Numbered from the stretch's first letter, positions 12,541-23,783 are shown. The stretch: DNA of 45,591 nucleotides from Serratia nevei (GCF_024160145.1 NZ_JAMYWQ010000038.1:1-45591), one strand, 5' to 3'. Numbers and translations are program-made. Notes: generated by a model not told the origin, from the sequence alone.

Positions 12541-13029
12541 ATGGAATCCTGGTATCTACTTTATTGCAAACGCGGTCAGCTGTTGCGAGCGCAGGAACAT
12601 CTGGAACGGCAGCAGGTGAACTGCCTCAGCCCGATCATCACGCTGGAAAAAATCGTGCGCGGCAAGCGTATCGCGGTCAGCGAACCTCTGTTTCCCAACT
12701 ATCTGTTTGTGGAGTTCGACCCGGAGCGCATTCACACCACCACCATCAGCGCCACCCGCGGCGTCAGCCACTTCGTGCGCTTCGGCGCGTTGCCGAGCGT
12801 CATCCCGAGCAAGGTGATCGATGAGCTGCGTACGCACGCCAGCGAAACCTATGTCGATCCGGAAACCCCACAGCCGGGGGATACCGTCCTGATCGTCGAC
12901 GGCATGTTCGAAGGGTTACAGGCGATCTATACCGAGCCGGACGGCGAGGCGCGTTCAATGCTGCTGCTGAACCTGATCAACAAACAGGTCAGTCAAAGCA
13001 TCGACAACCGACAGTTCCAGAAGATGTAA
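12541..13029 (+). CDS. rfaH: Transcription antitermination factor RfaH
   Basis: RfaH (162 residues, same as E. coli) is a NusG paralogue recruited to RNA polymerase at ops sites in long surface-polysaccharide and related operons. The NGN domain is clear: [20 protein letters not shown] and [14 protein letters not shown]. The C-terminal part ([20 protein letters not shown]) is the fold-switching KOW region. The start is set by exact agreement with the family; the frame is open 39 bases further upstream, but that part is not conserved. It converges on hemB across a two-way terminator. Confidence 0.95.
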   Translation: MESWYLLYCKRGQLLRAQEHLERQQVNCLSPIITLEKIVRGKRIAVSEPLFPNYLFVEFDPERIHTTTISATRGVSHFVRFGALPSVIPSKVIDELRTHASETYVDPETPQPGDTVLIVDGMFEGLQAIYTEPDGEARSMLLLNLINKQVSQSIDNRQFQKM

Positions 13030-13033
13030 TGCA

Positions 13034-13055
13034 AAAGGCGCCCTCAGGCGCCTTT
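13034..13055. terminator. Bidirectional terminator between rfaH and hemB
   Basis: AAAGGCGCC (13034-13042) and GGCGCCTTT (13047-13055) form a 9-base perfect stem with a CTCA loop and T-runs on both strands. It serves the convergent rfaH and hemB transcripts. Confidence 0.88.
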
Positions 13056-13074
13056 TTGTTGGCTCATTTGGCGC

Positions 13075-14106
<1,032 letters not shown>

Positions 14107-14111
14107 CTAGC

Positions 14112-14894
14112 TCAAACCAGCCGGAATAGCCGGCGGGCGTTCTCATCGGTTTTTTGCCCCAGCCATTGCGGCTCTTCCTGTCGCCAGACGGCGACCTGAT
14201 GCACGATATGGGGCAGGAAACAGGGTTCGTTGCGGCGAGATGCGGGTTTAGGCTGTAAATCCCGGGGCAACAGATAAGGGGCGTCAGTTTCCAGCAGCAG
14301 ACGCTCGGCCGGGATCTGCGGCAACAGGGCGCGCAATGCCAGGCCGCGCCGCTCGTCGCAGACCCAACCGGTAATCCCGATCGACAGGCCCAGCGACAGG
14401 CAGCTTGTTAATTCTTCGGCGGTGCCGGTGAAGCAGTGCACCACGGCCGCGGGCAGTTTATCCAACCACGGCGTCAGTAGCTCGGCAAAACGTGCGTGTG
14501 CGTCGCGGCAATGAAGAAACACCGGCAACGCCAACTCTGCGGCCAGCGCCAGCTGCGCGGTGAACGCCGCTTCCTGCTGCGCGGGCGTCGAGAAGTTGCG
14601 ATTGAAATCCAGTCCGCATTCGCCGATCGCCGCCACTTCAGGGCGCGCGGCCAACGCATAAATCTGCTCGGCGGTGTGTTCATCCCAACCGCTGGCGTTG
14701 TGCGGATGCACGCCGGCGGTAGACCAACCGTAGCCCGGATGTTGCTGCGCCAGTTCAGCGGCCTCGCGGCTCTGCGCCAGATCGGTGCCGGTAATCAACA
14801 TCCCCGTCACGCCCGCGGCATGGGCGCGTTCCACCACCGCCTGGCGGTCTTTGGCGAATTGGCTGCTGGTGAGATTTACGCCGATATCAAACAT
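14112..14894 (-). CDS. tatD: TatD-family metal-dependent DNase
   Basis: TatD is a cytoplasmic TIM-barrel metallohydrolase with 3'-5' exonuclease activity. It is linked by operon position, though not by need, to Tat export. Metal ligands are visible: [24 protein letters not shown] and ETDAPYLLP. The start [16 protein letters not shown] gives 260 residues, as in E. coli; the longer frame (14906) adds MEKT only. It follows tatC by 53 bases that contain a stem-loop, and precedes hemB. Confidence 0.94.
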   Translation of the reverse strand: MFDIGVNLTSSQFAKDRQAVVERAHAAGVTGMLITGTDLAQSREAAELAQQHPGYGWSTAGVHPHNASGWDEHTAEQIYALAARPEVAAIGECGLDFNRNFSTPAQQEAAFTAQLALAAELALPVFLHCRDAHARFAELLTPWLDKLPAAVVHCFTGTAEELTSCLSLGLSIGITGWVCDERRGLALRALLPQIPAERLLLETDAPYLLPRDLQPKPASRRNEPCFLPHIVHQVAVWRQEEPQWLGQKTDENARRLFRLV

Positions 14895-14907
14895 GGTTTT
14901 TTCCAAA

Positions 14908-14930
14908 GCAAAAGCCGCCCAATGGGCGGC
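14908..14930 (-). terminator. Stem-loop with short T-run between tatC and tatD
   Basis: On the minus strand GCCGCCC and GGGCGGC (14924-14930 and 14914-14920) form a 7-base stem with a three-base loop, followed by TTTTGCTTT. It lies just after the tatC stop and could lower tatD-hemB expression relative to tatABC. Confidence 0.6.
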
Positions 14931-14947
14931 TTCGCAATCAAGATGGA

Positions 14948-15718
14948 TCAGGGGGCTGGGGGTTCGTCACCCTCGTCTTCTTCTTCCGCCTGCGGACGAC
15001 GTTTTCCGGTATAGAAGCGAGCGAAGAACACCCCTACTTCAAACAGCAGATACATCGGTATCGCCAACAGGGTTTGCGAGAACACGTCCGGCGGCGTCAA
15101 CAGCATGCCGACCACAAACGCGCCGACCAGCACATACGGCCGTTTCTTCTTCAGATCTTCCGGCGAGGTGACGCCACTCCAGCACAGCAGAATGATGGCG
15201 ACCGGCACTTCGAAGGCAACGCCAAACGCCATAAACAACGCCATGACGAAATCGAGGTAGTTTTTAATGTCGGTCGCAATGGTCACCCCCATCGGCGCAG
15301 TCTTGGCAAAGAAGCCGAAGGCCAGCGGGAACACGATGAAGTAGGCGAAAGCCATCCCGAGGTAGAACAGCAGGCTGCTGGACACCAGCAGCGGCATCAT
15401 CAGGCGGCGTTCATGCTTGTACAGCGCCGGCGCGATGAATGCCCACACCTGATACAGGATCATCGGCGCGGAGACGAACACCGAGACGATCATGGTCAGC
15501 TTGATCGGCGTAAAGAACGGTGATGCCACGTCGGTGGCGATCATGCTCGCCCCGGCCGGCAGCTGCTTGAGCAGCGGCGCAGAGACCAGTTGGTAGATGT
15601 CGTTGGCGAAAAACACCAGCACCACGAACACCGCCAACACGCAGATAATCGAGTTCAATAGCCGCTTGCGCAGCTCTATCAGATGACTGATAAGGGGTTG
15701 GGTATCTTCAACAGCCAT
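14948..15718 (-). CDS. tatC: Sec-independent protein translocase subunit TatC
   Basis: TatC (256 residues) is the six-helix inner-membrane receptor that, with TatB, recognises twin-arginine signal peptides. Hallmarks include the cytoplasmic N-terminus with [14 protein letters not shown], the first periplasmic loop, [12 protein letters not shown], and [16 protein letters not shown]. The charged C-terminal tail is rich in glutamate. It begins 3 bases after the tatB stop, so tatABC are probably translated from one message. Confidence 0.97.
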   Translation of the reverse strand: MAVEDTQPLISHLIELRKRLLNSIICVLAVFVVLVFFANDIYQLVSAPLLKQLPAGASMIATDVASPFFTPIKLTMIVSVFVSAPMILYQVWAFIAPALYKHERRLMMPLLVSSSLLFYLGMAFAYFIVFPLAFGFFAKTAPMGVTIATDIKNYLDFVMALFMAFGVAFEVPVAIILLCWSGVTSPEDLKKKRPYVLVGAFVVGMLLTPPDVFSQTLLAIPMYLLFEVGVFFARFYTGKRRPQAEEEDEGDEPPAP

Positions 15719-15721
15719 GTA

Positions 15722-16291
15722 TTAACGATCGCCACTAGGTTGGTGAGACGCTGGGGTTTTATCCGCAACAGGTTCGACAGGTGCCGGCGCGGTTTCCACC
15801 GGTGCTTTAGCCGGTTGCGCCGCCACAGGCGCAGCCGGGGAAGCAGCCACGACGGCCTCAGGCTCCGATGCCGGTTTCGGCACGGCGGCAGGCGCGCTGG
15901 CGCGGGTTGCCGCTTCCGCCGGCGTCACGCCGTCGTGTAAGGCTTCCGGATCGGTGACCTGCGGGTTATGAATGGTGTTCGCCAGCTCTTCTTTCTCGCC
16001 CCGGTAGGTGCGTTTCAATGATTCCGCCGCGTCTTTCAGTTCATCCATCGACGCCTTCAGTTCCGGCGTCAGGTTCTGCAAACCAGCCTGTTCCGCTTTT
16101 TTCAGGCTGTCCTGCAGCTCCTGCAGCTTCAGCTCCTGAGACAGTTCGTGCTGCACCGAGGCCGCCAGCGAGCGCAGCGCGCGGATCCAGCCCGACACCG
16201 TTCTGACCGCGACCGGCAACCGTTCCGGCCCCAGAACAACCAGGCCGATCACCAGCACCAGCAGCAGCTCACTAAACCCAATGTCAAACAC
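15722..16291 (-). CDS. tatB: Sec-independent protein translocase subunit TatB
   Basis: TatB (189 residues; 171 in E. coli) has one N-terminal membrane helix ([20 protein letters not shown]), the conserved GPERLP hinge, an amphipathic helix and a long Ala/Pro/Val-rich tail. The tail accounts for the extra length and varies in this family. TatB binds TatC in the signal-recognition complex. It starts 3 bases after tatA and stops 3 bases before tatC. Confidence 0.95.
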   Translation of the reverse strand: MFDIGFSELLLVLVIGLVVLGPERLPVAVRTVSGWIRALRSLAASVQHELSQELKLQELQDSLKKAEQAGLQNLTPELKASMDELKDAAESLKRTYRGEKEELANTIHNPQVTDPEALHDGVTPAEAATRASAPAAVPKPASEPEAVVAASPAAPVAAQPAKAPVETAPAPVEPVADKTPASHQPSGDR

Positions 16292-16294
16292 GGT

Positions 16295-16558
16295 TTATAC
16301 CTGCTCTTTGTTCTTCGACTCTTCCGGTTTCACTTCCGGCTGCTTATCGGTAATAGGCTTGGCCGAGAAGTCAGCGTCATCCAGGCTGCTTTTCTCAGCC
16401 GTGTTGGGGGTCGACGGCGTGTCGTCGCCGATCGCCTTCTTGAAGCCCTTGATCGAGGCGCCGAGATCGGAGCCCAGCGTGCGCAGTTTTTTGGTACCGA
16501 ACAGCAGCACCACGATCACTGCGATGATCAACAATTGCGTAATACTAATACCGCCCAT
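16295..16558 (-). CDS. tatA: Sec-independent protein translocase subunit TatA
   Basis: TatA (87 residues; 89 in E. coli) oligomerises to form the Tat translocation site. It has a short N-terminal membrane helix ([16 protein letters not shown]), the hinge [10 protein letters not shown], an amphipathic helix with [14 protein letters not shown], and a polar tail. It is the first gene of tatABC and starts 80 bases downstream of ubiB, a gap long enough for its own promoter. Confidence 0.96.
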   Translation of the reverse strand: MGGISITQLLIIAVIVVLLFGTKKLRTLGSDLGASIKGFKKAIGDDTPSTPNTAEKSSLDDADFSAKPITDKQPEVKPEESKNKEQV

Positions 16559-16638
16559 TTTAATTACCTCTAATTTTAAAGGGTCTTTTAAAGCCAGCCC
16601 GCATTATAGGGCCGACTTTACCAGAGTGACGAATTAAA

Positions 16639-18270
16639 TCAGGTGGTTCGCTTCCAGCCAATCACCCAGCACACGATGCCGGCGGCCATCATCCAGGCGG
16701 GAAACGCCTCGATTTGCCCCAGCAGCAACAGCGTGCCGCTTACCAAGAGTGTAGCGCCAACGCCGAACAAATAACGTGACTGCCCCTGACGAACCCGCTG
16801 AGCCTGCATCTGGTTGGTCAGCTTATCAACGCTTTGTTGCAACAGTTTATGCTGCTGCAGGCTGTCGTAAAACAGCTCGGGCAGTTCGGGCAGTTTCTCC
16901 GCCCAGAACGGCGCTTTCTCTTTCAGCGCGCGCACCACGGCAGGAATGCCGACCTGATCGCGCAGCCAGCTCTCGAGGAACGGCTTGGCGGTGGTCCACA
17001 GATCCAGCTGCGGGTAGAGCTGGCGCCCCAGCCCTTCAACATACAGCAAGGTCTTCTGCAATAACACCAGCTGCGGCTGCACTTCCATATTGAAGCGGCG
17101 CGCGGTGTTGAACAGGTTCAGCAGCACGTTGCCGAAGGAAATCTCCGCCAGCGGTTTCTCGAAAATCGGCTCGCACACGGTGCGGATGGCGAATTCGAAG
17201 TCTTCCACGTTGGTGTCGCGCGGCACCCAGCCGGAATCGACGTGAAGTTCCGCCACCTTGCGGTAATCGCGGTTGAAGAAGGCAATGAAGTTTTCCGCCA
17301 GGTAGCGTTTATCATCCTTGTTGAGCGAGCCGACGATGCCGCAGTCGATGCCGATATAGCAAGGATCTTCCGGGTGTTCGTAGCTGACGAAAATATTACC
17401 GGGATGCATGTCCGCATGGAAGAAGCTGTCGCGGAATACCTGGGTAAAGAACACCTGCACGCCGCGTTCTGCCAACAGTTTCATGTTGGTGCCCTGCTGC
17501 TCCAACGTGGCGATGTCCGAGACCGGAATGCCGTAGATGCGCTCCATCACCAATACGCTTTCGCGGCAGTAGTCGGAATAGACTTCCGGTACGTACAGCA
17601 TCGGGCTGCCGTCGAAATTGCGGCGCAGCTGAATAGCGTTGGCCGCTTCGCGCAGCAGGTTCAGTTCGTCCAGCAGGGTTTTCTCGTACTCGCGCACCAC
17701 TTCGCGCGGGCGCAGACGGCGGCCGTCCGGCAACAGCTTCGGCACCCAGCCGGCCAACCGGTACATCAGGCGCACGTCGGCCTTGATGATCGGCCCGATA
17801 TCCGGTCGAATCACCTTCAGCACCACTTCCTGGCCGGTGGTTTTCAACCGCGCGGTATGCACCTGCGCGATCGAGGCAGAGGCCAGCGGCTGCTGATCAA
17901 AGTCATCGAACCAGGTTTCCAGCGGGCCGCCCATCGCCAGCTCAATATGTTTACGTGCCAGCGCGCCGTCGAAAGGCGCGACCCGATCCTGCAACAGCGT
18001 CAGCTGATCGGCAATCTGCGGCGGAAACAGATCGCGGCGGGTCGACATCATCTGGCCGAACTTGATCCAGACCGGCCCCAGTTCCTGCAGCGCCAGCCGC
18101 AGGCGTTCACCCAGCGGTTTGTCCTTGTGCCGATTCGGCATCCAGAACAGCAATCGGCGGCCGAAGCGCAGCGGCAGCGTCAAACGCATTTTAGGGATCA
18201 GCTCATCCAGCCCATAGCTGAGAAAAACGCGGACGATAAAATACAAACGGCGCAGTTCGCCTGGGGTCAT
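16639..18270 (-). CDS. ubiB: Ubiquinone biosynthesis atypical kinase/ATPase UbiB
   Basis: UbiB (543 residues; 546 in E. coli) is a membrane-anchored ADCK/COQ8-type protein-kinase-like ATPase needed for ubiquinone synthesis. The family's KxGQ motif is KFGQ at residues 70-73, followed by [10 protein letters not shown]. The Ala-rich loop in place of a Gly-rich loop is SASIAQVH, and the metal/catalytic part is [10 protein letters not shown] with GIDCGIVG. The C-terminus has two predicted membrane helices. Its ATG overlaps the ubiJ stop by 4 bases, indicating coupled translation. Confidence 0.96.
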   Translation of the reverse strand: MTPGELRRLYFIVRVFLSYGLDELIPKMRLTLPLRFGRRLLFWMPNRHKDKPLGERLRLALQELGPVWIKFGQMMSTRRDLFPPQIADQLTLLQDRVAPFDGALARKHIELAMGGPLETWFDDFDQQPLASASIAQVHTARLKTTGQEVVLKVIRPDIGPIIKADVRLMYRLAGWVPKLLPDGRRLRPREVVREYEKTLLDELNLLREAANAIQLRRNFDGSPMLYVPEVYSDYCRESVLVMERIYGIPVSDIATLEQQGTNMKLLAERGVQVFFTQVFRDSFFHADMHPGNIFVSYEHPEDPCYIGIDCGIVGSLNKDDKRYLAENFIAFFNRDYRKVAELHVDSGWVPRDTNVEDFEFAIRTVCEPIFEKPLAEISFGNVLLNLFNTARRFNMEVQPQLVLLQKTLLYVEGLGRQLYPQLDLWTTAKPFLESWLRDQVGIPAVVRALKEKAPFWAEKLPELPELFYDSLQQHKLLQQSVDKLTNQMQAQRVRQGQSRYLFGVGATLLVSGTLLLLGQIEAFPAWMMAAGIVCWVIGWKRTT

Positions 18271-18875
18271 CGCTTGCCCTCCAACTTGTCCATGCGGGCA
18301 ATCAGCGCTTGCGCGCTGCGGGCGAGTGCATCAACTTCTTCGTTGAACCACACCACTTCCAGCGGCCCCGGCGCCAGGCGCCACTCTTCCGTCAGCGTCT
18401 CCGCCATGTCTTGCTGCCGGCGTATAAAGCCGGCTTTCAGCAGCGAGGCGCCTTTTCCCAGCGCCTGCGTAATGCCCTGGGCGGCGATATCGCCGATGTA
18501 GGGCGCCAGCCACTCCGCCGGATCCCATTCCGCCAGATCGAGCAGGCCAACCAGCTGTTGCACCACCTGAAGATCGCCTTCCACCGCCAGTTCACCGCTG
18601 CGCATCAGCACCGGCAACTGCTGGCGATCGCGCAGCTTCAGTAAGGCGGGAATGCGGCTGCGCACCGTGCAATCGGCGCTGTCTTCCGACTGCCCCAGCA
18701 CGTCCACGCGCTGTTCGCTGAACACCAGCACCAGCGGTGACGCCAGCTCTTCCAGTTCGATACGCAGCACCTTGCCCGCCAGGCGTTGGCGGGCGGCTTT
18801 CATGCTGCGATCGCGAAACAGCAGATTATTCAGCGAGGTTTCCAGCGCACCGGTCAGCAGAGGGGTAAACAGCAT
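18267..18875 (-). CDS. ubiJ: Ubiquinone biosynthesis accessory factor UbiJ
   Basis: UbiJ is a 202-residue SCP2-domain lipid-binding protein that works with UbiK and helps organise the cytoplasmic Ubi complex. The sequence follows E. coli UbiJ, including [49 protein letters not shown] and [16 protein letters not shown]. The start [12 protein letters not shown] is chosen because AGGGAG lies 6 bases upstream and it aligns with E. coli MPFKPLVT. ATGs at 18881 and 18920 are less likely. It overlaps ubiB by 4 bases and starts 13 bases downstream of ubiE. Confidence 0.93.
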   Translation of the reverse strand: MLFTPLLTGALETSLNNLLFRDRSMKAARQRLAGKVLRIELEELASPLVLVFSEQRVDVLGQSEDSADCTVRSRIPALLKLRDRQQLPVLMRSGELAVEGDLQVVQQLVGLLDLAEWDPAEWLAPYIGDIAAQGITQALGKGASLLKAGFIRRQQDMAETLTEEWRLAPGPLEVVWFNEEVDALARSAQALIARMDKLEGKR

Positions 18876-18888
18876 CGGCATCTCCCTC

Positions 18889-19644
18889 TCAGAACTTGAA
18901 GCCGCGATGCAGGGCGACAATCCCGCCGGTCAGGTTGAAATAGGTGACGTTTTCAAAACCGGCGTTGCCCATCATGCCCTTCAGGGTTTCCTGATCGGGG
19001 TGCATACGGATAGATTCCGCCAGGTAGCGGTAGCTGTCCGGATCTTTGACCACCAGCTCGCCGATCTTCGGCAGCACGTGGAACGAGTAGGCATCGTAAG
19101 CCTTGCTCAGCGGCGCCAGCAGCGGCTTGGAAAACTCCAGCACCAGCAGGCGGCCGCCCGGCTTCAGCACGCGGAACATCGAACGCAGCGCTTTGTCTTT
19201 GTCGGTGACGTTGCGCAAGCCAAAGGAGATGGTGATGCAATCGAAGTAGTTGTCCGGGAACGGCAGCGCTTCGGCGTTGGCCTGCACATAATTGATGTTG
19301 CCGACGATGCCGCGATCGCGCAGCTTCTCGCGCCCCATCTTCAGCATCGAATCGTTGATGTCCGCCAGCACCACCTGGCCCTGCTCGCCGACCATGCGGG
19401 AGAACTTGGCGGCCAGGTCACCGGTACCGCCGGCCAGATCCAGCACGCGCTGCCCGCGGCGCACACCGCTGCAGTCAATGGTGAAACGCTTCCAGATGCG
19501 GTGGATACCGAACGACATCAGGTCGTTCATCACGTCATACTTTGCCGCTACCGAATGAAAAACGTCCGCCACCATGGCCTGTTTTTCGTCTCTAGCGACG
19601 GTGCGAAAACCGAAATCGGTGGTTTCCTGCGGTTGATCTGCCAT
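18889..19644 (-). CDS. ubiE: Ubiquinone/menaquinone C-methyltransferase UbiE
   Basis: UbiE (251 residues, E. coli length) methylates demethylmenaquinol and the corresponding ubiquinone precursor with S-adenosylmethionine. Motif I is [12 protein letters not shown] and the post-I acidic residue is in VVLADIND. Family signatures [17 protein letters not shown] and [13 protein letters not shown] are intact, as is the C-terminal [12 protein letters not shown]. It heads ubiE-ubiJ-ubiB, closely packed on the minus strand. Confidence 0.97.
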   Translation of the reverse strand: MADQPQETTDFGFRTVARDEKQAMVADVFHSVAAKYDVMNDLMSFGIHRIWKRFTIDCSGVRRGQRVLDLAGGTGDLAAKFSRMVGEQGQVVLADINDSMLKMGREKLRDRGIVGNINYVQANAEALPFPDNYFDCITISFGLRNVTDKDKALRSMFRVLKPGGRLLVLEFSKPLLAPLSKAYDAYSFHVLPKIGELVVKDPDSYRYLAESIRMHPDQETLKGMMGNAGFENVTYFNLTGGIVALHRGFKF

Positions 19645-19722
19645 TGTCCTGCCTGCTATTCAGTCAATTTTGTGTGGATGAGTTTACCAGAAGCCCGAGC
19701 AATACCCCACCTCGCCACGGCC

Positions 19723-21270
19723 TCAGCCGTGCGAAACGAAGCCCGGTTCCCCGGCGGTATCGTCATCGTCTTTCGTCTGCGGCAGCGCGGCGACATCGTC
19801 GTCGTTCGCCTCTTCCGCTTCATCGTGTTGCGCGCCGGCTTGCTGCGCCAGCAGCGGGTTGATCGGCCGTTTGACCTCCACCCCCAGCGCGCGGAAACCT
19901 TCAATTTGGCCGATAAGATTACCACGGCCTTCGCTCAGTTTGTTCATCGCCTGACGATAACTGCCCTGCGCCTTGTCCAGGCTCTGCCCCAGTGCCGACA
20001 TATCGTCCACGAACAGCCGCATCTTGTCATACAGTTTCGCCGCGCGATCGGCGATACGCTGGGCGTTCTGGCTTTGATGCTCATAGCGCCACAGGTTGGT
20101 GATGGTGCGCAGCGCCACCAGCAACGTGGTCGGGCTGACCAACATGATGTTGTGTTTGAGCGCTTCGCCTATCAGCTCCGGTTCGCGGTCGATAGCCAGC
20201 AGGAAGGCGGGCTCGACCGGAATGAACATCAGCACATAATCCAGCGAGCGCAACCCCGGCAACTGCTGATAGTCCTTGCGGCCCAGCATGCGGATATGGC
20301 CGCGCAGCGAGGCGATATGTTCATTCAGCGCCGCTTCGCGCTCCACCTCGTCTTCACCGTTGAAATAGCGCTCGTAGGCGATCAGCGACATCTTGGCGTC
20401 GATCACCACGTCCTTGCCCTGCGGCAGGCGCACGATCACATCGGGCTGCATGCGGCTCTGGTGATCCACCCGCACGTTGACCTGCGTTTCATACTCGCGC
20501 CCTTCGCGCAGGCCGGAGGCCTCCAGCACCCGGCTCAGCACCACCTCGCCCCAGTTGCCCTGCGTTTTGTTATCGCCTTTGAGCGCTTTGGTGAGGTTGA
20601 TGGCCTCGCGCGCCATCTGCGCGTTCAACTGCTGCAGATTGCGTATCTCGTGCGTCAGCGTGTGGCGTTCCCGCGCTTCCTGACCAAAGCTGTCCTGCAC
20701 CTGCCGGCGGAAACCGTCCAGCTGTTCACGCAACGGCAGCAACAACCGATCCAAACTTTGCTTATTTTGCTCGTCCACCTTGCGGCCGCTGTGTTCAAAA
20801 ATGCGGTTGGCGAGGTTTTCAAACTGGGTGGTGAGGCGTTGTTCGCTGTTGATCAGCAGGCGCTGCTTCTCCTCCGCCGCCATGCGCGTCTCTTCCAGAC
20901 GGATAGTGACTTCGCGCAGCTCGGCCTCCTGCGCGCTGTTAACCTCGCGCTGGGCGCGCAGCTCCTGGTTGAGCAGTTCGCATTCGTTGCGCCAATGGTT
21001 GAGCTGTTGCAGCTTTTCATGCCCGGCCGCCAGCTGGCTGTGCAGGTTACGCAGCTCCAGCTCGCTCTGGCGCAGCTGCTGCTCGTGGCGCTGCAGAGCC
21101 TCCTGCCGCGCCGCCGTTTCCTGCTGCGCCTGCTGCAACGCTTGCTCCAACAACCGCAGCTCGGTTTCATGTTGCGCATTCGTCTGCTGCACCCGCAGGC
21201 TGGCGATCAGCCATCCCAACAGCATGCCGATCGCTACGCCGCCAATCCCATAAATCAGACTGGTATCCAC
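19723..21270 (-). CDS. rmuC: DNA recombination protein RmuC
   Basis: RmuC (515 residues; about 475 in E. coli) limits recombination between short inverted repeats and is predicted to be a nuclease. It has one N-terminal membrane helix, a long Gln/Glu/Leu/Arg-rich coiled coil (about 28-190), and the PD-(D/E)xK-like core with QPDVIVRLPQGKDVVIDAK. The extra length is mainly a low-complexity acidic C-terminal tail. It lies upstream of ubiE on the same strand, as in E. coli. Confidence 0.93.
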   Translation of the reverse strand: MDTSLIYGIGGVAIGMLLGWLIASLRVQQTNAQHETELRLLEQALQQAQQETAARQEALQRHEQQLRQSELELRNLHSQLAAGHEKLQQLNHWRNECELLNQELRAQREVNSAQEAELREVTIRLEETRMAAEEKQRLLINSEQRLTTQFENLANRIFEHSGRKVDEQNKQSLDRLLLPLREQLDGFRRQVQDSFGQEARERHTLTHEIRNLQQLNAQMAREAINLTKALKGDNKTQGNWGEVVLSRVLEASGLREGREYETQVNVRVDHQSRMQPDVIVRLPQGKDVVIDAKMSLIAYERYFNGEDEVEREAALNEHIASLRGHIRMLGRKDYQQLPGLRSLDYVLMFIPVEPAFLLAIDREPELIGEALKHNIMLVSPTTLLVALRTITNLWRYEHQSQNAQRIADRAAKLYDKMRLFVDDMSALGQSLDKAQGSYRQAMNKLSEGRGNLIGQIEGFRALGVEVKRPINPLLAQQAGAQHDEAEEANDDDVAALPQTKDDDDTAGEPGFVSHG

Positions 21271-21366
21271 CCTGCCTCCTGTTGCACCTTGCCGTTCCGG
21301 CGTTTCGCACGCCCATTGCCCGTCACGTTAAGGGGAGGCTGTATGGATGTCCAGCCTGATTTTGCC

Positions 21367-21390
21367 CGCCGCGCACAATATTGCGCGGCG
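21367..21390. repeat. Perfect 9-base stem-loop between rmuC and the DedA gene
   Basis: CGCCGCGCA (21367-21375) pairs with TGCGCGGCG (21382-21390) around a CAATAT loop. It follows the DedA stop on the minus strand but lacks a T-run, so it may be a processing or stabilising structure rather than a full terminator. Confidence 0.55.
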
Positions 21391-21410
21391 CTACGCAATT
21401 TAGCGAGAAA

Positions 21411-21941
21411 TCAGCCCAACCACTGGCTGAGCCACTTGATACCGAATGCCCCCGGCGCCAGAATGCCGAACGCCCAAATCATCGCCGACGTGACGTTGGC
21501 CAGTTGAAAATAGCGCTGCGGCATGCCGCAAATACCGCCCACCAGCGGCACCACGGCGCGCAGCGGGCCGAAGAAGCGGCCGATGAAGATGCCCAGCACG
21601 CCCCAGCGTTCAAAGAAGGCGTGGCCGCGTGCCAGCAGCTGCGGATTGCGCGACAGCGGCCACATATGCGCCACGCGGTCCTGATAGTGGTAGCCGATCC
21701 AGTAAGAGAGCCAGTCGCCGAAAAACGCCCCGACGGCGGCAGCGGCCCAAATCGGCCAAAAGGCGATGCCGCTTTCGCCGATCAGCGCGCCCAGCGCCAG
21801 CAGGATCACCGTGGCCGGCAGCAGCAGTGACAAGAACGCCAGCGATTCGCCGAACGCCAGGAAGAAAATGATGGGAATGGCCCAGCCTTCGTGCTGACGC
21901 ACGACGTCGCTGACCCAGTTGATAACGTCGTTGAGGCTCAA
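21411..21941 (-). CDS. DedA-family inner-membrane protein
   Basis: A 176-residue membrane protein with the DedA/SNARE-associated domain pattern: FGESLAFLSLLLPATVILL, GAFFGDWLSYWIGYHY, FFERWGVLGIFIGRFFGPLR and a glycine-rich AVVPLVGGICGMP. DedA proteins support envelope integrity and undecaprenyl-phosphate or phospholipid recycling. Which paralogue this is cannot be settled here; it is shorter than YqjA and YghB. E. coli has no DedA gene between rmuC and udp, so it is an addition at this locus. It is followed by rmuC on the same strand. Confidence 0.88.
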   Translation of the reverse strand: MSLNDVINWVSDVVRQHEGWAIPIIFFLAFGESLAFLSLLLPATVILLALGALIGESGIAFWPIWAAAAVGAFFGDWLSYWIGYHYQDRVAHMWPLSRNPQLLARGHAFFERWGVLGIFIGRFFGPLRAVVPLVGGICGMPQRYFQLANVTSAMIWAFGILAPGAFGIKWLSQWLG

Positions 21942-22020
21942 TGCGGGGCTCCTGATACGCGATAATTCGCCGCCTAGAATAGGCCGGGGCGAGTTAAACC
22001 CCGGCTAAACACACGGCGAT

Positions 22021-22803
22021 TTACTCGAGGTAGAACGCCTGCAGCGCTTCGCGCTGGGGCGCGCCCAGGCCGTATTCCGCTTCCAGCCAGCGGTCGGTGG
22101 AGCCGTATTGCCGGCGGATACAGCCCAGCGCCGTCATCAGGAACTCCTCACGCGCACTGAGCACGTAGGCGAATTGCTCCAGCGCCGCCGCATTCAGCTT
22201 GATAGACAGCTGAGCCAGCATCTGCTCGCGGAAGGTGGCCAGCGTGGTTTCGGTCAGCAGATAGTCTTCCAGCACCGTCGCTTCGTCGGCCCCCAGCGCA
22301 AACAACACCAGCGCCGAACCGACCCCGGTGCGATCCTTGCCGACCGCGCAGTGCTGCACGATGGCGCCGCCGCCAGGATTACTCAACAGCTGCGCCAGCC
22401 GCTGATAGGCCGCATTGCCGAACGGCAGGCGGCGATACAGCTCCAGCATGAACGCGCGGGCGTCGAAGGCGGCCAGCGTCTCGTTGGTGAGCTTCTCCAG
22501 GTTGGCGTTGACTTCGCTGCTCAGCGGGTTGGCCGGCACGTGGTGATAATCGGCGCCATGCCACAGAATATCCGGCTTGGCCTGCACCTCGTCGGCATCG
22601 CGGTAGTCCAGCACCGAGCGCACCGGCACGCCGGCGAGAAAGGCGCAGTCGTTTTCCGTCAGCCGCTCGAGGGAACCGGAACGGAACAGCAGGCCGCGCT
22701 TGATGCGGCGCCCGTCGGCCACGCCGTTGCCGCCGAAGTCGCGGAAATTGATGCCGCCGTCGAGCGGCGCGAGCGAAGGATGAAGCAGGATCTGGGCGGT
22801 CAT
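22021..22803 (-). CDS. Tyrosine-protein phosphatase, dual-specificity-like
   Basis: A 260-residue protein with the Cys-based phosphatase P-loop HCAVGKDRTG (Cys152, Arg158) and the N-terminal family signature GGINFRDFGG followed by GLLFRSGSL. The region LDYRDADEV carries a candidate general acid. This pattern fits the Y_phosphatase3 / LipA-like group found in bacteria, which act on phosphotyrosine or phosphoinositide substrates. The substrate here is unknown. There is no signal peptide, so it is probably cytoplasmic. It lies between udp and the DedA gene on the same strand and is absent from this place in E. coli. Confidence 0.87.
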   Translation of the reverse strand: MTAQILLHPSLAPLDGGINFRDFGGNGVADGRRIKRGLLFRSGSLERLTENDCAFLAGVPVRSVLDYRDADEVQAKPDILWHGADYHHVPANPLSSEVNANLEKLTNETLAAFDARAFMLELYRRLPFGNAAYQRLAQLLSNPGGGAIVQHCAVGKDRTGVGSALVLFALGADEATVLEDYLLTETTLATFREQMLAQLSIKLNAAALEQFAYVLSAREEFLMTALGCIRRQYGSTDRWLEAEYGLGAPQREALQAFYLE

Positions 22804-22893
22804 AAACGTCCTCGTTGTTTTTGTTCTGACGACGCGCAGCGGCCATCGGCGCAGCGCTGAGGAGTATCACCGTAACAGATTCGCCGCGAATGG

Positions 22894-22918
22894 AAAAACG
22901 GGCCGCGTCAGCGGCCCG
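22894..22918 (-). terminator. Terminator of udp
   Basis: On the minus strand CGGGCCGC and GCGGCCCG form an 8-base stem (22899-22906 with 22911-22918) followed by TTTTT. It is 15 bases after the udp stop. Confidence 0.85.
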
Positions 22919-22933
22919 CTGGGGGAAAGGCGA

Positions 22934-23695
22934 TTACAGCAGGCGGCGAGCGGCGTCCACTACGATCTGTACCGCTTTGCTTTCGGTGTTTTTCATGGTC
23001 TCGGCGTTCGGGATCTCTTGCTGGGTGCGGTTGACGATCACCCCGGCCACCATGCCGGCACGCAGGCCCTGGCTGGCACACATGGTCAGCAGCGTGGCGG
23101 ATTCCATTTCATAGTTCATCACGCCCATCGCCTGCCACTCTTCCATCGAGCCTTTAAAGCGGCTGACCACGCGGCCGGAGTAAGTGTCGTAACGCTCCTG
23201 GCCCGGATAGAAGGTATCGGAAGAGGCGGTCACGCCGATGTGCGTGGTGGCGCCGCTGGCCTTGGCCGCTTCCACCAGCGCGGTGGTGCAGGCGAAGTCC
23301 GCGACCGCCGGGAACTCCATCGGCGCAAAGTGCAGGCTGGCGCCGTCGAGGCGTACCGCGGCCGTAGTGACCAGCACGTCGCCGACGTTGATATTGGCCT
23401 GAATGGCGCCGGTGGTGCCGATACGCAGGAAGGTGCGAATGCCCAGCTGCGCCAGCTCTTCCACCGCAATAGAGGTAGACGGGCCGCCGATGCCGGTGGA
23501 GCAGACGATCACCGCCTTGCCGTCCAGCTCCGCGCGCCAGGTAGTGAATTCACGATGGGAGGCCAGATGTACCGGATTTTCCATCAGCTTGGCAATCTTC
23601 TCTACGCGCTGCGGATCGCCCGGCACGATGGCAAGCTGGGCCCCTTGTAAATCTTGCTTGGTGAGGCCGAGATGAAAAACGTCAGACTGAGACAT
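22934..23695 (-). CDS. udp: Uridine phosphorylase Udp
   Basis: Udp (253 residues, same as E. coli) phosphorolyses uridine to uracil and ribose-1-phosphate in nucleoside salvage. Conserved segments include [41 protein letters not shown] and [14 protein letters not shown]. The start [13 protein letters not shown] is that of E. coli. An open frame to 23734 exists, but 23734 is the expected transcription start, so it cannot be used. A pair of CRP sites lies upstream. Confidence 0.97.
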   Translation of the reverse strand: MSQSDVFHLGLTKQDLQGAQLAIVPGDPQRVEKIAKLMENPVHLASHREFTTWRAELDGKAVIVCSTGIGGPSTSIAVEELAQLGIRTFLRIGTTGAIQANINVGDVLVTTAAVRLDGASLHFAPMEFPAVADFACTTALVEAAKASGATTHIGVTASSDTFYPGQERYDTYSGRVVSRFKGSMEEWQAMGVMNYEMESATLLTMCASQGLRAGMVAGVIVNRTQQEIPNAETMKNTESKAVQIVVDAARRLL

Positions 23696-23740
23696 ACGAG
23701 ACTCCTCATGGATCATGTTTATTGGGAGGAACAAAAAAGC

Positions 23741-23783
23741 ACTCTACTGAAAATCGTCGCTTAATTTCGTGACGATAGTCACT
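23741..23783 (-). promoter_or_regulatory. udp promoter with proximal CRP site
   Basis: A CRP site reading GTGA-N6-TCAC is centred at 23775.5. On the minus strand a TAGAGT -10 box lies at 23741-23746, putting the start near 23734 and the CRP site at about -41.5, as in E. coli udp. Confidence 0.8.

Noticed and set aside
18652-21507. Very long open frame (951 codons) on the plus strand
   Set aside because: It lies opposite ubiJ, ubiE and rmuC, which are clear genes on the minus strand. Its product is rich in His, Gln, Arg and Val, as expected of antisense frames in GC-rich genes, and has no recognisable domain.
21942-22020. GCCGGGG/CCCCGGC stem between the phosphatase and DedA genes as a terminator
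   Set aside because: The stem is present, but no T-run follows on either strand, so it was not called a terminator.
23696-23734. N-terminal extension of Udp
   Set aside because: The upstream ATG coincides with the predicted transcription start, so the message cannot carry a ribosome site for it.
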